Shown one piece after another: positions 29,802-40,300 of a DNA stretch of 64,000 nt. The first letter of the stretch is position 1. The number at the start of each line of letters is the position of its first letter. The notes beneath the pieces are model-generated. The model saw nothing but the letters and a program-made list of their open reading frames with translations. It had not been told where the DNA came from and did not search any database. The stretch spans positions 97,973 through 161,972 of the forward strand of contig JAUJYZ010000687.1 of NCBI GenBank assembly GCA_033675265.1. The letters are read 5' to 3'. The stretch is from Actinostola sp. cb2023. Lineage: Eukaryota; Cnidaria; Anthozoa; Actiniaria; Actinostolidae. The position numbers and the translations under genes were made by a program.

Positions 29802-30843
29802 TTATTTATGCTTTTTTTTCAGATGTTCAATCAATTGGTTGATGTTCCCTTGACCCCGTTGAGGGGTGGAAGAAGCCGAAGAAGATAAGGGGGACGACAC
29901 GCTGCGTGAATTCCGTCGAGTGATCGGACGGCGACCCTTACGCACAGTGGTAGTCGTGCGGGTAGTGGTGGTGGTCCTGTGGTCACCCCGCCCCAACGAC
30001 TCTCGACTGGTGGCCGAAGTGACGTTTTGTTCACTCCCTCTTCGTCGGACAGTTTCACGACGGCGTTGTGCGGGGCTACTCCGGTTGTTATTCATCACGG
30101 CCAATCGTTCTTCCATTTCAGTCAGTTTCTGTTGCAACCGTTGCACCCGTGCATAGGGTAAAGAAGTATCAAACAATTCCCGTTCCACACGTTGGATGGT
30201 GGTCTCCAATTGCCGCCGTTGTTGTGTGAAGGACATCTGTGAAGAAGAAGAAGAAGAAGAAGAAGAAGACGGTCTTTGGAGTGGACGGGCGCGTGGGGTT
30301 TTTCGACCAACCACAGAACGATGTTGAGGTGTCGATGCCGTGGTGGTGGTCTGCACTCGGTGTGTAGACGGTGGCGAATCCTGTAATGACCCCGGAGATA
30401 AATCCGGGGGTGAACCCGGAGGTGTGGGTGGGATTGGGGATAAGGATGGAACGGGTGTGGACGTGGCGTTGGGGAGGTCGGCCATTATGGCTAAAATCGA
30501 ATCCACAGTCACCGTATCCGTCTCTCTTTCTTTTTCCATTTGCCAGTCGTTCTGCAATTGGGTCAAATGGTCCTGCAAAGTATCGAACTCTGTTTCTTCG
30601 TCAGGTGTACGTTGTCGCATACTGGCCAATTGTTGAAATCGACCCCACATTTCCAAAAACGCTTCTTCGTTGGGGATGAGTCCCATGCGTAATAAATCTT
30701 GTCGAAACTCTTCGGAGGGTTCTGGTTGGGGAGAAGAGGTGGGTGTGTTCCCCAACACCCCGTCGATGGGGGGGTGTGTCCAGCGGGGAATAGGTTTCCT
30801 CGTCCCAACCGTCATCGGCCCCAGATAAGATCATTTCATCCAT
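29802..30843 (-). CDS. Polinton Ser/Thr/Pro-rich structural-type protein
   Basis: 337 residues from ATG 30815. An ATG at 30843, in the adjoining frame, overlaps the ATPase stop (ATGA) and gives an acidic leader (MDEMILSGADDGWDEETY), so the true start may lie there with a frame break near 30770. An N-terminal helical domain is followed by a Pro/Ser-rich middle, a poly-Ser run (TCTTC microsatellite near 30245) and a basic Thr/Arg-rich tail. Possibly a scaffold or tegument-like protein; unknown. Confidence 0.45.
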
Positions 30844-31485
30844 TCTTTGTTCACGTAGACTTCTTGAGCCCCGGTGTCCGTGGGGAAAATGTTGGTGCGT
30901 AACCGCAACGTCTCGGGTGTGTCCGTTTCAAAGTCGAACAACAAGTAACCGTACGGTTGGTCGGTGGCGTCTTTAAATGCTTCTTCGGGGTGTTTTTGTT
31001 TGGGAAACGCCTGACGGAACAAAAAGGCCATTTGCGATCGATCTCGGGGGTTTTTTAAACGCCACCACGTAATGGGCATTCAAACTCTGCATGCGTTGAC
31101 CTTTGCGGAACAAATTCTGTGTCAACAACACCGTGGTCAATTGACGATGATGCGATCCACGGGTGAAAAGTTTTTCCACTGCATCGTTGTTCGAACACTC
31201 GGCCATCAAATCGTCCAACACCAACAGACCCGGCTGTCCTTCAAACTTCTCGTAAAAGTCTTTAGGCATGCCTTTCACCCACTCCACTTCTTCGGGAAAG
31301 GTGTCGAACATGGGTTGCCATTCTCCATAACAGTACACCACCCGGGCAAGCGGTTGTCGAAACATTTCTTGACGTTCTTGGATCAACCGTCGCACCCAAT
31401 GGGTTTTGCCCGATTTGCTGGGACCCACCACTTGTAGGTTGGAGGGGGTCTTCAGACGGGGATCAAACCCTTCCTCTTCCTTCAT
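30831..31485 (-). pseudogene. FtsK/HerA-type genome-packaging ATPase, frameshifted
   Basis: From ATG 31485 (MKEEEGFDPRL). Walker A is GPSKSGKTHW and Walker B LLVLDDLM, followed by an LLTQN segment typical of A32-like packaging ATPases. The frame breaks in an A6/C5 homopolymer near 31050; the remaining C-terminal part continues in the -1 frame to the stop at 30831. The expected product is about 217 residues, the usual Polinton size. The role in Polintons is pumping DNA into capsids. This copy is defective unless the homopolymer length is an assembly error. Confidence 0.85.
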
Positions 31486-31541
31486 GACGATACAAATTAA
31501 AAACACACACAGAGGTAAGGACAAGTATTTATTAAAAAAAA

Positions 31542-32084
31542 CTAACAACAGCGTTGTCGTCGAGCGTCGCGGCGGCACACAGAACTCTGGCAAAACCGAC
31601 GACTTTTCTGACTTTTCAACAAACGCGGTGATCGACACAACCAATGACACACCCGACGGTCGTTGACTCGAGGGGGGCCTGGAAATGTCACCACAATTTC
31701 TTTCAACGTCCGACCATGTACCCGATGGGTTAAGTAGTACAGACAGTAGTGGCCGCACACGGTGGTCCGGGGACTTTGAAGACTCCGTGTGCTGTAACGG
31801 CATGCGCGTCCCAAATAGTCCCCCCACGACGGGTGGTACGATTGAGGCGTCTGTCCATAACTGTCAAAAAATTCGGCGCGCCCCTCGTTGTCCCAATACA
31901 TGGCCACCCAATGCGTGCCTGGTCGGTCCGATGGATCTGTGTTAACGATCAGTCCTGTACCAGAACGGTGGGTGGTGGGGAGACGGTCGGCGGGGAACAC
32001 TCCTAGGAAGGCGGGGCGCAACAGACGATCGGTCCGCACCATCCAACGCAGTTGTTGAGAATCCAATCCACCTTCAGCGGGCAT
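31542..32084 (-). CDS. Adenain-type maturation cysteine protease
   Basis: 180 residues, intact. The catalytic order is visible: His58 in GTHWVAM, Asp74 in EFFDSYG, Gln103 ahead of Cys110 in VCGHYC. This matches adenoviral/Polinton maturation proteases (Ulp1-like fold). The start lies six bases after the capsid-gene stop and an AATAAA follows the stop. It would process capsid precursors. The C-terminal 40 residues are Arg-rich. Confidence 0.88.
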   Translation of the reverse strand: MPAEGGLDSQQLRWMVRTDRLLRPAFLGVFPADRLPTTHRSGTGLIVNTDPSDRPGTHWVAMYWDNEGRAEFFDSYGQTPQSYHPSWGDYLGRACRYSTRSLQSPRTTVCGHYCLYYLTHRVHGRTLKEIVVTFPGPPRVNDRRVCHWLCRSPRLLKSQKSRRFCQSSVCRRDARRQRCC

Positions 32085-32089
32085 TTTTT

Positions 32090-33523
32090 TTAATAATTCT
32101 TGGACATCAACACCACCTTGTTGGGGTCCACCAAGATTTCGTTTTCAAATTCAGGTAAAAACAAGACCGTCACGTTGTGGGCGAGAGGTGGGTTGAAATT
32201 CAGGAACAGGTCCAACGTACCGTCGTTCTTCTTGTACGTGTAGTTCTTGGCGTCTTTTCCGTCAGGGGTCAAATTGATACACAGCAACGCATTTCCATGC
32301 GCATAATCTTTTCTTTTTATACCGTTGGAAAACCCCCGATGCATGTTCCCGGTCGACGAAAACATCATCTCGTACCCTTCCATCGCATCGTGCGACTTGA
32401 ATTCAAATCGACTCTTGGGACGTTCCACCCCATTGACCACCATCCGGAAATCTTTCAATCCAAACAATTTGAAGTTGTAGGGGTTTTCGTTGTACGCCCC
32501 ATTGAAGGAAGTCGATTTGACAAACCCAATCGTCAGATAATCGGGGACCGATTGTTGAAACAGGTCGGTGAACGACACAAACGATTTCCCCGCTTCAATG
32601 GTGCGACGGATGGGTTTGCTGGTACGGATGGGGTACACCACCGTCTTCTGTTGCTTGTACTGTTTGTCTTCGACTTCCAAGTGAGCTTCCGCCTGCACTT
32701 TAACGTGACGGACGCGAAACACCGCTCGCGTGATCTTGAAACGGGCCGTGGAATCGGCTGCAGCCATCAACACAAATTGAGGGTCGTTGAAATCGATCTG
32801 AATGACGATCGAGACCCCTGGCACCAAATAACACCCCGACTGAAACACGTCCACGGCCGGTTGGATGGTGAAGTGTACTTCGCGACTGGCTTGTGTGCCA
32901 ATACCAGCATCGGTTCCATCACCGGTGTAGTGGCTGTAGAACAGACGGGTGCGTTCGTCGAACCCCTTGTTGTAGGCGGCGGCGGTCGCCAGGATGGGGG
33001 TGTTGACGGTCCCCGTGGTGAAATTGTTCATCTTGGCGTCGGTGCTCTCGTCCGTGTACCATCCTTCGATCTGAAGGTAATTGTCTTTTTGATCCTGGCT
33101 GAAATTTCTCAAGTTGGAATCGTACGCCTTGTAATGGTACAGGTCGGTGGGTTCGCCGACCGACGTGTCGTTCAATTTCACGTCAAACCGTTTGATCAAC
33201 GAATGGCCCACGTTGTTCACCATCCCAATGTCCAACGTGTGGTCCATGTCCGAACCATCGGCTTTGACGATTTTCACCCCCAAAACCAACTCGCACATCC
33301 CCATGTCGATGAAATCGCTGGACTGGGGGATGTAGAATTGACACGGGGTCATGGTGGCCTGGGTGGGGTAGTAATCTTGCCAGAACCCATCTCTCACCGA
33401 GACTTCCGTCGGCAACGGATGAAACAAATCCCCCAATTGGGCTTTCTTGACGGGGATGGATTGTCCTTCGCTGTTTCCTGTGGTTGAGCGTTTGCGTCCG
33501 GCCCCTCCAATCATCATCATCAT
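32090..33523 (-). CDS. Major capsid protein, double jelly roll
   Basis: 477 residues, intact. The size, position next to the protease and ATPase, and segments such as FWQDYYPTQ, LIKRFDVKLND, YLVPGVSIVIQIDF and DFRMVVNGVERP fit Polinton hexon-like capsid proteins. Its ATG overlaps the upstream stop. It forms the icosahedral shell in the family. A long open frame on the opposite strand is a codon-bias shadow. Confidence 0.82.
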   Translation of the reverse strand: MMMMIGGAGRKRSTTGNSEGQSIPVKKAQLGDLFHPLPTEVSVRDGFWQDYYPTQATMTPCQFYIPQSSDFIDMGMCELVLGVKIVKADGSDMDHTLDIGMVNNVGHSLIKRFDVKLNDTSVGEPTDLYHYKAYDSNLRNFSQDQKDNYLQIEGWYTDESTDAKMNNFTTGTVNTPILATAAAYNKGFDERTRLFYSHYTGDGTDAGIGTQASREVHFTIQPAVDVFQSGCYLVPGVSIVIQIDFNDPQFVLMAAADSTARFKITRAVFRVRHVKVQAEAHLEVEDKQYKQQKTVVYPIRTSKPIRRTIEAGKSFVSFTDLFQQSVPDYLTIGFVKSTSFNGAYNENPYNFKLFGLKDFRMVVNGVERPKSRFEFKSHDAMEGYEMMFSSTGNMHRGFSNGIKRKDYAHGNALLCINLTPDGKDAKNYTYKKNDGTLDLFLNFNPPLAHNVTVLFLPEFENEILVDPNKVVLMSKNY

Positions 33524-33807
33524 GAATCAAACACGTCAAAGCTGGATGGGTTTTTCCTGCGTCGAGGTTTCTTCTTCTGCTTCTTGACAACGGATGCAGT
33601 GGGAGCCCGTCTCTTGCGACGGGGTCTTTTATGGGAAACCGATGGGGCGGCCTCCGAGTAGCGATCTAGAACCTGTTTCTGTAACACGTCTCGAGCCACT
33701 TGGGCACCCACCTCACCCACGCTTTGTTTTCCCACTTCCACGGCTTTTTTGGTGGCGTCCACCACCTTGTTTTGAATGGAGCGCATCATACCTCCGAACC
33801 CGACCAT
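33520..33807 (-). CDS. Small basic protein upstream of the capsid gene
   Basis: 95 residues. An amphipathic helix (SIQNKVVDATKKAVEVG) and then a strongly basic C-terminus (KRPRRKRRAPTASVVKK). Overlaps the capsid ATG (ATGA). A pVI/core-like role is possible, by analogy only. Confidence 0.5.
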   Translation of the reverse strand: MVGFGGMMRSIQNKVVDATKKAVEVGKQSVGEVGAQVARDVLQKQVLDRYSEAAPSVSHKRPRRKRRAPTASVVKKQKKKPRRRKNPSSFDVFDS

Positions 33808-33846
33808 CGTGACTGTTCGAGAGGCGGCTTTCGACGCGGCCTTTTA

Positions 33847-35235
33847 TTAACGTTCGGGTTGACGAGGACGGATGTGCAACGTGACCACCACCAACCCGTC
33901 TCCAAAATCCACCGACTGGCCTTTGGAATCGCGAAGGTACACGTCCACCTCTTGAAAGGTGGAGAGGCGCAACGTGTTGTAGTGCGGGTGTCTGAATTCG
34001 TACGTCTTGCGTCCCCCGTGTTCGCCTCCCACCGGTACGATGTCCAACAGCGGCGCGTTGAAATTCCCCACGATGGAATAATCCACGATGTTGGTGTACA
34101 CGTAGATACCACTGGCCAACGTTCGCCCCAACACGAGATCCGCCCACCGGAGGGGGCTCCGCAACAACGTCACGGGAGGCAGACTGTCCTCCACGGGAAG
34201 AGGAGTGTCTCCAAAACTTGGGTGTGTCCAGGTGGGACCGGTCACCACCATGGGGGGTTGTCCCACCCATTCAGACTCCGTCGATGCTGGAAGACCCACA
34301 GGTTTGGGGGCTGTGCGGAAGCCCAGCTTGACGTCCGTCGTACTTTTGGGGAAGCCGAAGTAATCGACCATCTCGGAGGACAACACCAGGTGAAGGGTGG
34401 GATCGATCGCCCACCGTTTCAACACGACGGTATTCAGATCCACTTCCATCCAAATTTTGACCCATTCGGTCACGTCGAGCGCCTTAGTCACGGTAGTAGT
34501 GGTCGGCTGGACGACGCCGTCCTTCTCCAATGTGTTGAAAGCCTTGTAAAACGCATCACGGCTAGCGTCATGAGTGCCATTGGGCCAACCCAACCGTCTC
34601 AAAATGGAATCGAAAGTGACGGTGAACGCTTGCGTATGGCCTTTCCCGTCGGCGCCGACTTGGAACTCGTGCGTGCATGACACGTGGATCTGTTTCTGGT
34701 ACATTACCGTATGAAACTTGATCATGGTGAATTGGTTGTTGAGTCCCTCTAGGAGTTCCATCATGGTGTACAGACCAGTCCGAAAGAAAACTTTCCTCGG
34801 GATCCCTAGTTTGACGCCCGACCCCTTCAAATACGTCAAATCGTAGATCGTGAGTACGTTCTGGCCTGATTTCACCCAACTCCCCTGGCTGACGTTCGTA
34901 ACGTTTGTTTGAATCGTGTCAGTCATCTGCACGTTGAATTCACGGATCAAATCTTCAGCAGAATGGTATTTTTTGGCCGGCAGATTACCCCACCGCACAC
35001 CTTTGATGGTCCACAGGTGGTCCTTCAACCAGCCCACCCCCACCCGACGCATCGGCGACAGTGCTTCGAGCCGTCCGTGGGGCACGGGGATCGTCAGGTA
35101 CACCATCGCCACTTCCCAGTCGTCGGGTACGTAATTGAGCGCGGCGGGGAGGTGAACGGTGAACGTGTCGCCTTTGTTGTCCGGGTAGAGGTCTTTGGAA
35201 GCGTTGCTGGGCAGTACCAACCGTCGATCGCCCAT
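33847..35235 (-). CDS. Penton-type minor capsid protein (long paralog)
   Basis: 462 residues from ATG 35235. N-terminus LVLPSNASKDLYPDN with WEVAMVYL, and C-terminus YVYTNIV...NAPLLDIVPV...VVVTLHIRP. This is the N- and C-terminal pattern of a jelly-roll protein widespread in cnidarian Polintons and interpreted as the penton/minor capsid protein. The frame is open upstream into the preceding paralog, so a fusion is possible. The stop overlaps AATAAA. Confidence 0.6.
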   Translation of the reverse strand: MGDRRLVLPSNASKDLYPDNKGDTFTVHLPAALNYVPDDWEVAMVYLTIPVPHGRLEALSPMRRVGVGWLKDHLWTIKGVRWGNLPAKKYHSAEDLIREFNVQMTDTIQTNVTNVSQGSWVKSGQNVLTIYDLTYLKGSGVKLGIPRKVFFRTGLYTMMELLEGLNNQFTMIKFHTVMYQKQIHVSCTHEFQVGADGKGHTQAFTVTFDSILRRLGWPNGTHDASRDAFYKAFNTLEKDGVVQPTTTTVTKALDVTEWVKIWMEVDLNTVVLKRWAIDPTLHLVLSSEMVDYFGFPKSTTDVKLGFRTAPKPVGLPASTESEWVGQPPMVVTGPTWTHPSFGDTPLPVEDSLPPVTLLRSPLRWADLVLGRTLASGIYVYTNIVDYSIVGNFNAPLLDIVPVGGEHGGRKTYEFRHPHYNTLRLSTFQEVDVYLRDSKGQSVDFGDGLVVVTLHIRPRQPER

Positions 35236-35693
35236 GGTCAAGCGTCTCTTGAGAAAATGCAATGCCACTACCGTTTGTCCTCGATCCAACGCCACCAGAT
35301 TCTTTCCAAACTCGTCGCGCAGCATGAGACGGATCGACTCTATATACCCCACCCGCAAGGGGCAATGCATCAACTGTTCCGGTTCTCGAACCACACCCCC
35401 TACAACACCATCCAACGTTTCGGCTTTCACGTCCACAGTGCACAAGAGCGGCGCTTCTATGTCCCCTATGTCACCAGATCCGAATAGATGAACACGTTGT
35501 CAAACGAGGTCTGTTTTCCCAGAGGTGGTAAAAACACCGACGTCACCGCAACCGTCCACTCGTCGAACTCGGGGAAATTCAAGGGGTGGGGTAACGGCAC
35601 CACAAAATCCCACGCGGTGTTCGTTTGGTCTGGGGTCACCACATTGCTGGGCAGACGCACGTAGAAGGAGTCGGGGTGCGGTAAACTGCTCAT
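35236..35693 (-). pseudogene. Penton-type minor capsid protein (short paralog), frame-broken
   Basis: From ATG 35693 (MSSLPHPDSFYVRLPSN) to a chance stop near 35466. A second frame then carries the matching C-terminal signature (EAPLLCTVDV, TVVALHFLKRR) to 35236, directly continuous with the long paralog. It has the same beginning and ending motifs as its neighbour but a much shorter middle, so it looks like a tandem duplicate. A small deletion near 35467 explains the break. Confidence 0.55.
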
Positions 35694-35759
35694 TCCAACT
35701 GCGAGGCGGGGATCCAACTGTTGTACTTTTTAGGCCACCCTTTCCACTGCACCAACACT

Positions 35760-36794
35760 TCACTTTTTTCCGAGACGTCGACGGCGTTTCACAATCGCTT
35801 CCACACGGAATGAATCTTCAGGACGCACCGTCACCCGTTGCAACTCCTGTTCGTAGAAAGAACCTTTGATGGGGTCTCCGTCCCATTCGTTCAATTTATA
35901 CCTTGGCGGAGTGCCTTGCATCTGCGACGCGATCACAAACACTTCTTCCGTCCAGTTGGGTAAGTACCCTTTTTTGAACGCCCGATCCAATTTACTCATA
36001 CGCACTTGATCGCCCACGTTAAAGCGAAACCGGCGACGCGGTGTGTTTTTCACGTCGTCGTCGTACAACGTGTGCCATACTTCTTGGGCGTTTTCGTATG
36101 TGACAGAGTCGGGGCTGCGACGGATCGACCGGTGGTAGGCTTGATTGTACCCGCTGACAAATTCCGGTAAGACGTCCACGTACTTTTGCGTGTTCTGGGC
36201 GGTGAAATAACGCCAGAGCCGATTTTTAATGGTGCGATGAAACCGTTCGACGATTTGTGCTTTGGGGTCGCTGTAGGTGACAAAATGACGAATCCCTTGA
36301 GATTTGAAAAACGCTTGCACGTGACGGTTGAGAAACTCGGTCCCTTGATCCGTCTGCAACACTTTGGGTTGACGTCCTTCTTTGAAAATACTTTGAAAAG
36401 CTTGAATGATTTGGGGGGCAGTTTTATTTTTGATCGGACACACCCAAGCGTAGCGGGACAACACGTCTATACACGTCAACCAATGTTTGTAACCTTGGTT
36501 GTCGTCAGACATCCGTTGCACGTCCACCAGATCGCTTTGCCATTGTTCGTCCAACCCATCCACGATCACACGGCTGCGACGAAACCTCCGTTGGACGGGT
36601 TTGTGGAGCGTGTAACCCGGTTGTTTTTCCAACCACTCTTTCACTTGCCGACGTTTAATTCCTTTTTTTTGAACTTGACGTGCCAATTGGTCGTACCCCG
36701 CATACCCTTCAGCCTTCTTGGGATTGTAGTACGACCGATGCAACAGTTGTTGAATTTGAACTTTCGTTTTCTTCCGACGACGACGAGGGGGCAT
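35760..36794 (-). CDS. Polinton integrase (rve family)
   Basis: 344 residues, intact. Retrovirus-type core with Asp88 (WQSDLVD), Asp149 (LQTDQGTEF) and Glu183 (IVERFHRT). A basic N-terminus, and a chromo-like C-terminal part with FNVGDQVRMS and PPRYKLNEW. It joins element ends to the target, producing the 6-bp duplication seen at both flanks. Confidence 0.9.
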   Translation of the reverse strand: MPPRRRRKKTKVQIQQLLHRSYYNPKKAEGYAGYDQLARQVQKKGIKRRQVKEWLEKQPGYTLHKPVQRRFRRSRVIVDGLDEQWQSDLVDVQRMSDDNQGYKHWLTCIDVLSRYAWVCPIKNKTAPQIIQAFQSIFKEGRQPKVLQTDQGTEFLNRHVQAFFKSQGIRHFVTYSDPKAQIVERFHRTIKNRLWRYFTAQNTQKYVDVLPEFVSGYNQAYHRSIRRSPDSVTYENAQEVWHTLYDDDVKNTPRRRFRFNVGDQVRMSKLDRAFKKGYLPNWTEEVFVIASQMQGTPPRYKLNEWDGDPIKGSFYEQELQRVTVRPEDSFRVEAIVKRRRRLGKK

Positions 36795-36891
36795 CTTCTT
36801 CCGTCACCACCACTACGGTCTCACCACAACAGGCGATCCAACAGCGAAACCGTTTACACCAATCCGACACACTGGGAGGAAGCATGCTCAT
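36709..36891 (-). CDS. Possible 60-residue protein
   Basis: Starts MSMLPPSVSDW, contains CWIACCG and a Ser/Glu-rich tail, and overlaps both the integrase start and the end of the upstream gene. There is no other support, so it may be a chance ORF. Confidence 0.25.
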   Translation of the reverse strand: MSMLPPSVSDWCKRFRCWIACCGETVVVVTEEDAPSSSSEENESSNSTTVASVVLQSQEG

Positions 36892-37309
36892 TCATCTGTT
36901 CAGGTCCAGGTGTGGGTGTTTTTATGGTCTTCTTCTTCTTCTTTCTTTCTTCTCTTCTCTTCTTCCATATTTGTGCATTTCTCGAAAGCCATCGTCTCTC
37001 TAGACGACGTTTAAGACCTAAAGTTTGACACTCTTTTTTAAGGTCTGTCAACTTCACACGGTTGTAGAGAATTTCCCCCAAATTTTCCTGATCTCTCTCG
37101 TTTAGACGGATGGCTCGGTGGTAAAACTTTTGTGCGTCTTCGTTCAGACGTATCGAACGCGCTGCTCCTTCACGACTTATGGGCAACATTATGCACCGGT
37201 ACCTTTCTTCCATCTTTATCAAGAACGCCTCCATGTGAACATTCAACCAGGCCCGCGTCTCGTCGGTCGTCAGCTTGATCGCTCGGTATGTTTTCTCGTC
37301 GACCATCAT
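36854..37309 (-). CDS. Small basic protein between PolB and integrase
   Basis: 151 residues from ATG 37309. Helical, with repeated RxIRLNE motifs (AARSIRLNEDAQ, HRAIRLNERDQ) and a Lys run near the end. It starts 12 bases inside the PolB stop region. Unrecognised. Confidence 0.5.
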   Translation of the reverse strand: MMVDEKTYRAIKLTTDETRAWLNVHMEAFLIKMEERYRCIMLPISREGAARSIRLNEDAQKFYHRAIRLNERDQENLGEILYNRVKLTDLKKECQTLGLKRRLERRWLSRNAQIWKKRREERKKKKKTIKTPTPGPEQMNEHASSQCVGLV

Positions 37310-40300
37310 AGAGGTTCTGGTCACTGTTCATTTTCTCTTTCGTCTAAATAACCGTACGGTACCGTCTCCACTCCACGTCTTACTCGTTTGTCGTAGACCA
37401 CACGGAAGTCCTTGGACATCTCAACGGTCTTCAACTGACGACGTTTGGCGTCACGTTGGATGCGGTGCGGTTCCGTGACCACGTACTTTTCTTCCATGCC
37501 TTCCACCAACCGTAGCATGGATTTGAAATTGATCACGGCACTCGACATCACGTTGAGGGGGATGCCTTTGCACTTGACTTCCTTGTCACCTTGGTCGGTC
37601 ACGTAGGCGTAATTCTTGGGTCCCGTTGAAACAAATTCGCGAATAAAGTCCCCCGGTCGTTTCAATTCAGACGTCAAATCCCCCAAATAATCCCCCAACG
37701 GGAGCAAAACTTGTCCCGGATGGGTGACGTAGAAGATCGAATCGGTGTCAAAGTACAAGACACGTTCTTGGAGCTCTTCCAAATAGCGGTACAATTTCAA
37801 ACGCGCAAACGAGGTCTCAAACGCTGCATGCACCACACTGGCAAATCCACTTTCGCGTGTGAAGTCGTCGACCCGGTCGTATTGGAGTTGGGCTAGGTTT
37901 TCGTTGATCAACAACAGGTGTTTGACCTCGGTTTTAGGACCAAACATGAGTTCGACAAACCGTTTGGGGTCGTCCACGTATTCTGTGACGGGTAAGTGGG
38001 GGTTCTGACCAAATTTTCCCCACAGACTGTTCAACATCAATTTGACCAAATTCCGTAACCCTGGGTTGGCTTCTATGTGTTCCAGAAGGATTCCTTCATG
38101 GGCCAAGTACTCGTCCACGTACCGCTGTTTGTCTTCTTCCGTTTGACACCATGCAGGCCATCCGGAGGCTTCTTGTTTCAAACGCAGGTAGGTGTTTACG
38201 TACTTTCCAAACAACACCAACGACGTCTCGGGGTAGTGCCATACTTCATACACGTCGAGAACGACGTACCCTAGAGCAACGGCTTTTTTCAATTCAGGGG
38301 TGGTCCACGTCCCCACTAAAGCCCGTTCTTCGGCATTGTGGCAACATCGTCCTTTCGTTTGCCTGAGCTGTTCGGCACACGTACGGCACAACACAAACAT
38401 CAGTTTGTTTTGAATGTGTGACGGCAAGACGGGGATGTACAAGTGGCGAGGCGGGAGCACTTTGACTTTGTTGAACCCATAATAATGTTCCGTCAGAGGT
38501 GTTTCAAAGTCCCGTCGGATCAAAGTGGGGTGTCCAACCGGGTAGGCACCTCCCGACAGCATCACCGACGGGTACAACGAGGTGAAATCTACGTAATCGA
38601 CACGACTTCCTTCGGGGCATTTAAAATGCAGTTTGAGAGCATTGGTGCGACCTTCGAACAACCCTTCGCGAGGGTTTAGCGGTTCTCGGTGTTTCATCCA
38701 TTGGGGAAATGTGTCGTTGTCGTCGTCACTTTGCATACCGTCCCATTCATGTTCCCACATTTCTACCACCTTGAAACCCCATTCGCGCATCCGTCGTGTG
38801 CGTTGTTCGGTTGCGTTGCGTATATCTCCCATCTTCTGACGAAGTTTGGGGTGGAACATCTGAGCGTTTTGGTGAAACAGAGGGGGCAAGCATGCCAAAA
38901 ACAACCATGAAATTGGTACACAGTACGAGTCTTGGGGTCGTACCCGTCCACTTTGGCCCCAAAAATCGACGTCTCTCCCTCCACACTGTAGCAGGTGTGT
39001 AGTCGGAGGCCGGGGGTTTGTTGTTCCAACCGCCACAACCATTTCTTGGCTTTCAACGACTGTATGTCTTGAGGTGTATATCCGCCTTGGGGGATGATTC
39101 CGATGCTGTTAGGTGGCATGAACCGGTAACGGTACGACCACATACAGGCCGAAGCCAACGTGATGCATTTCACAAAGGGGTCAAACCCGGTCACGTCAAG
39201 AAAAATACGTCGCGCTTCCAAAACCCCTCGTTTCAAAAGAATCACATCTTGTTGACAGTAATGCTTCAACTCTTCTTGCAAATGAAACGTCTTACCGAGT
39301 TGTTCGGTGTGCCACAGTCGGAGCTTTTCAGCGTCTTCTTCTTTCATCGATTCGACCCCATAGAATTCCAACACCGGGTAGGGTCCCACGTAGTCTTGAT
39401 TTTCAGGGGTGTTAAAGAAATGAGGGAAATACCCCTTCTCTTCGGGCAAGTTAAAGGTCTTGGAAAATTTGCGCAACGCCATCGGAAGAAAACACAGCGA
39501 ATCTTTAAACTTCAAGTTCAGACCTTTCACATACATGTACATGCATTTGGCACCACGCATCACCACCTCGGGGCGTTGTCCCCGTGCGCACAACCATTCG
39601 AGCAAAAAGTACGAATCGTACCCCATGAAATTGTGAGCAAACACAATGGAATTTTGGTGTTCGGGACGAAATAGCCAAGTACAAAAAGCATCTATGGTGG
39701 CGAAGACCATTTGACGTTCTCCACACTGTTCGCACCGTCCATCGTGGTTCGTCCATCCCACACACAGAGTGCACACTTTCATAGCCACCACTAGATTGAC
39801 CCGATGGACCGCTTCCAAGGGCATGGTTTCAATGTCAAAAAAAATGAATCGGGCCATAGCGTTTCTATCGTTCTCGTCGATCACCAACGGTTGAACGTGG
39901 CATAGATGGTCCGACAAACACCCATTGACGGCAGTGAATACATTGTTGTTCTCCACATCGGTGAGAAGTGAGATCGCGTAGACCTTGGTGTTTCTTGTGC
40001 AAATCTACTACTTTCTGACAGTCGACACACCGTCGGTACCGTTGACACACACTCCAGCGTTCCTGACGGCCTTGTACTCGATGTGAAGTGACACGAATGT
40101 GGTTGGCATAGCACACGTCCGACTTGAAATGACGGTGACACGTGGTGCAGGAGGTCCACTGAACCACTTCTTGAGAACAGTTTGCGATTGTTTCATAACA
40201 GCATTCGCAAAACGGTCGACACTTGTGTTTGCTCTTTTCCGAGTACCCCACGTCACACTCGGGGCAGAAATAATTCTTCTTTAAAAACCCCGTCATAGTG

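Noticed and set aside
31040..31070. Programmed -1 frameshift in the ATPase
   Set aside because: The A-run does not form a canonical slippery heptamer in the zero frame, and related ATPases are a single ORF. An indel in a homopolymer is simpler.
32177..33487. 436-residue open frame antisense to the capsid gene
   Set aside because: It mirrors the GC-rich, biased codons of the capsid gene, has no domain and an unnatural His/Arg/Gly composition. The same applies to the long plus-strand frames over the penton, integrase and PolB genes.
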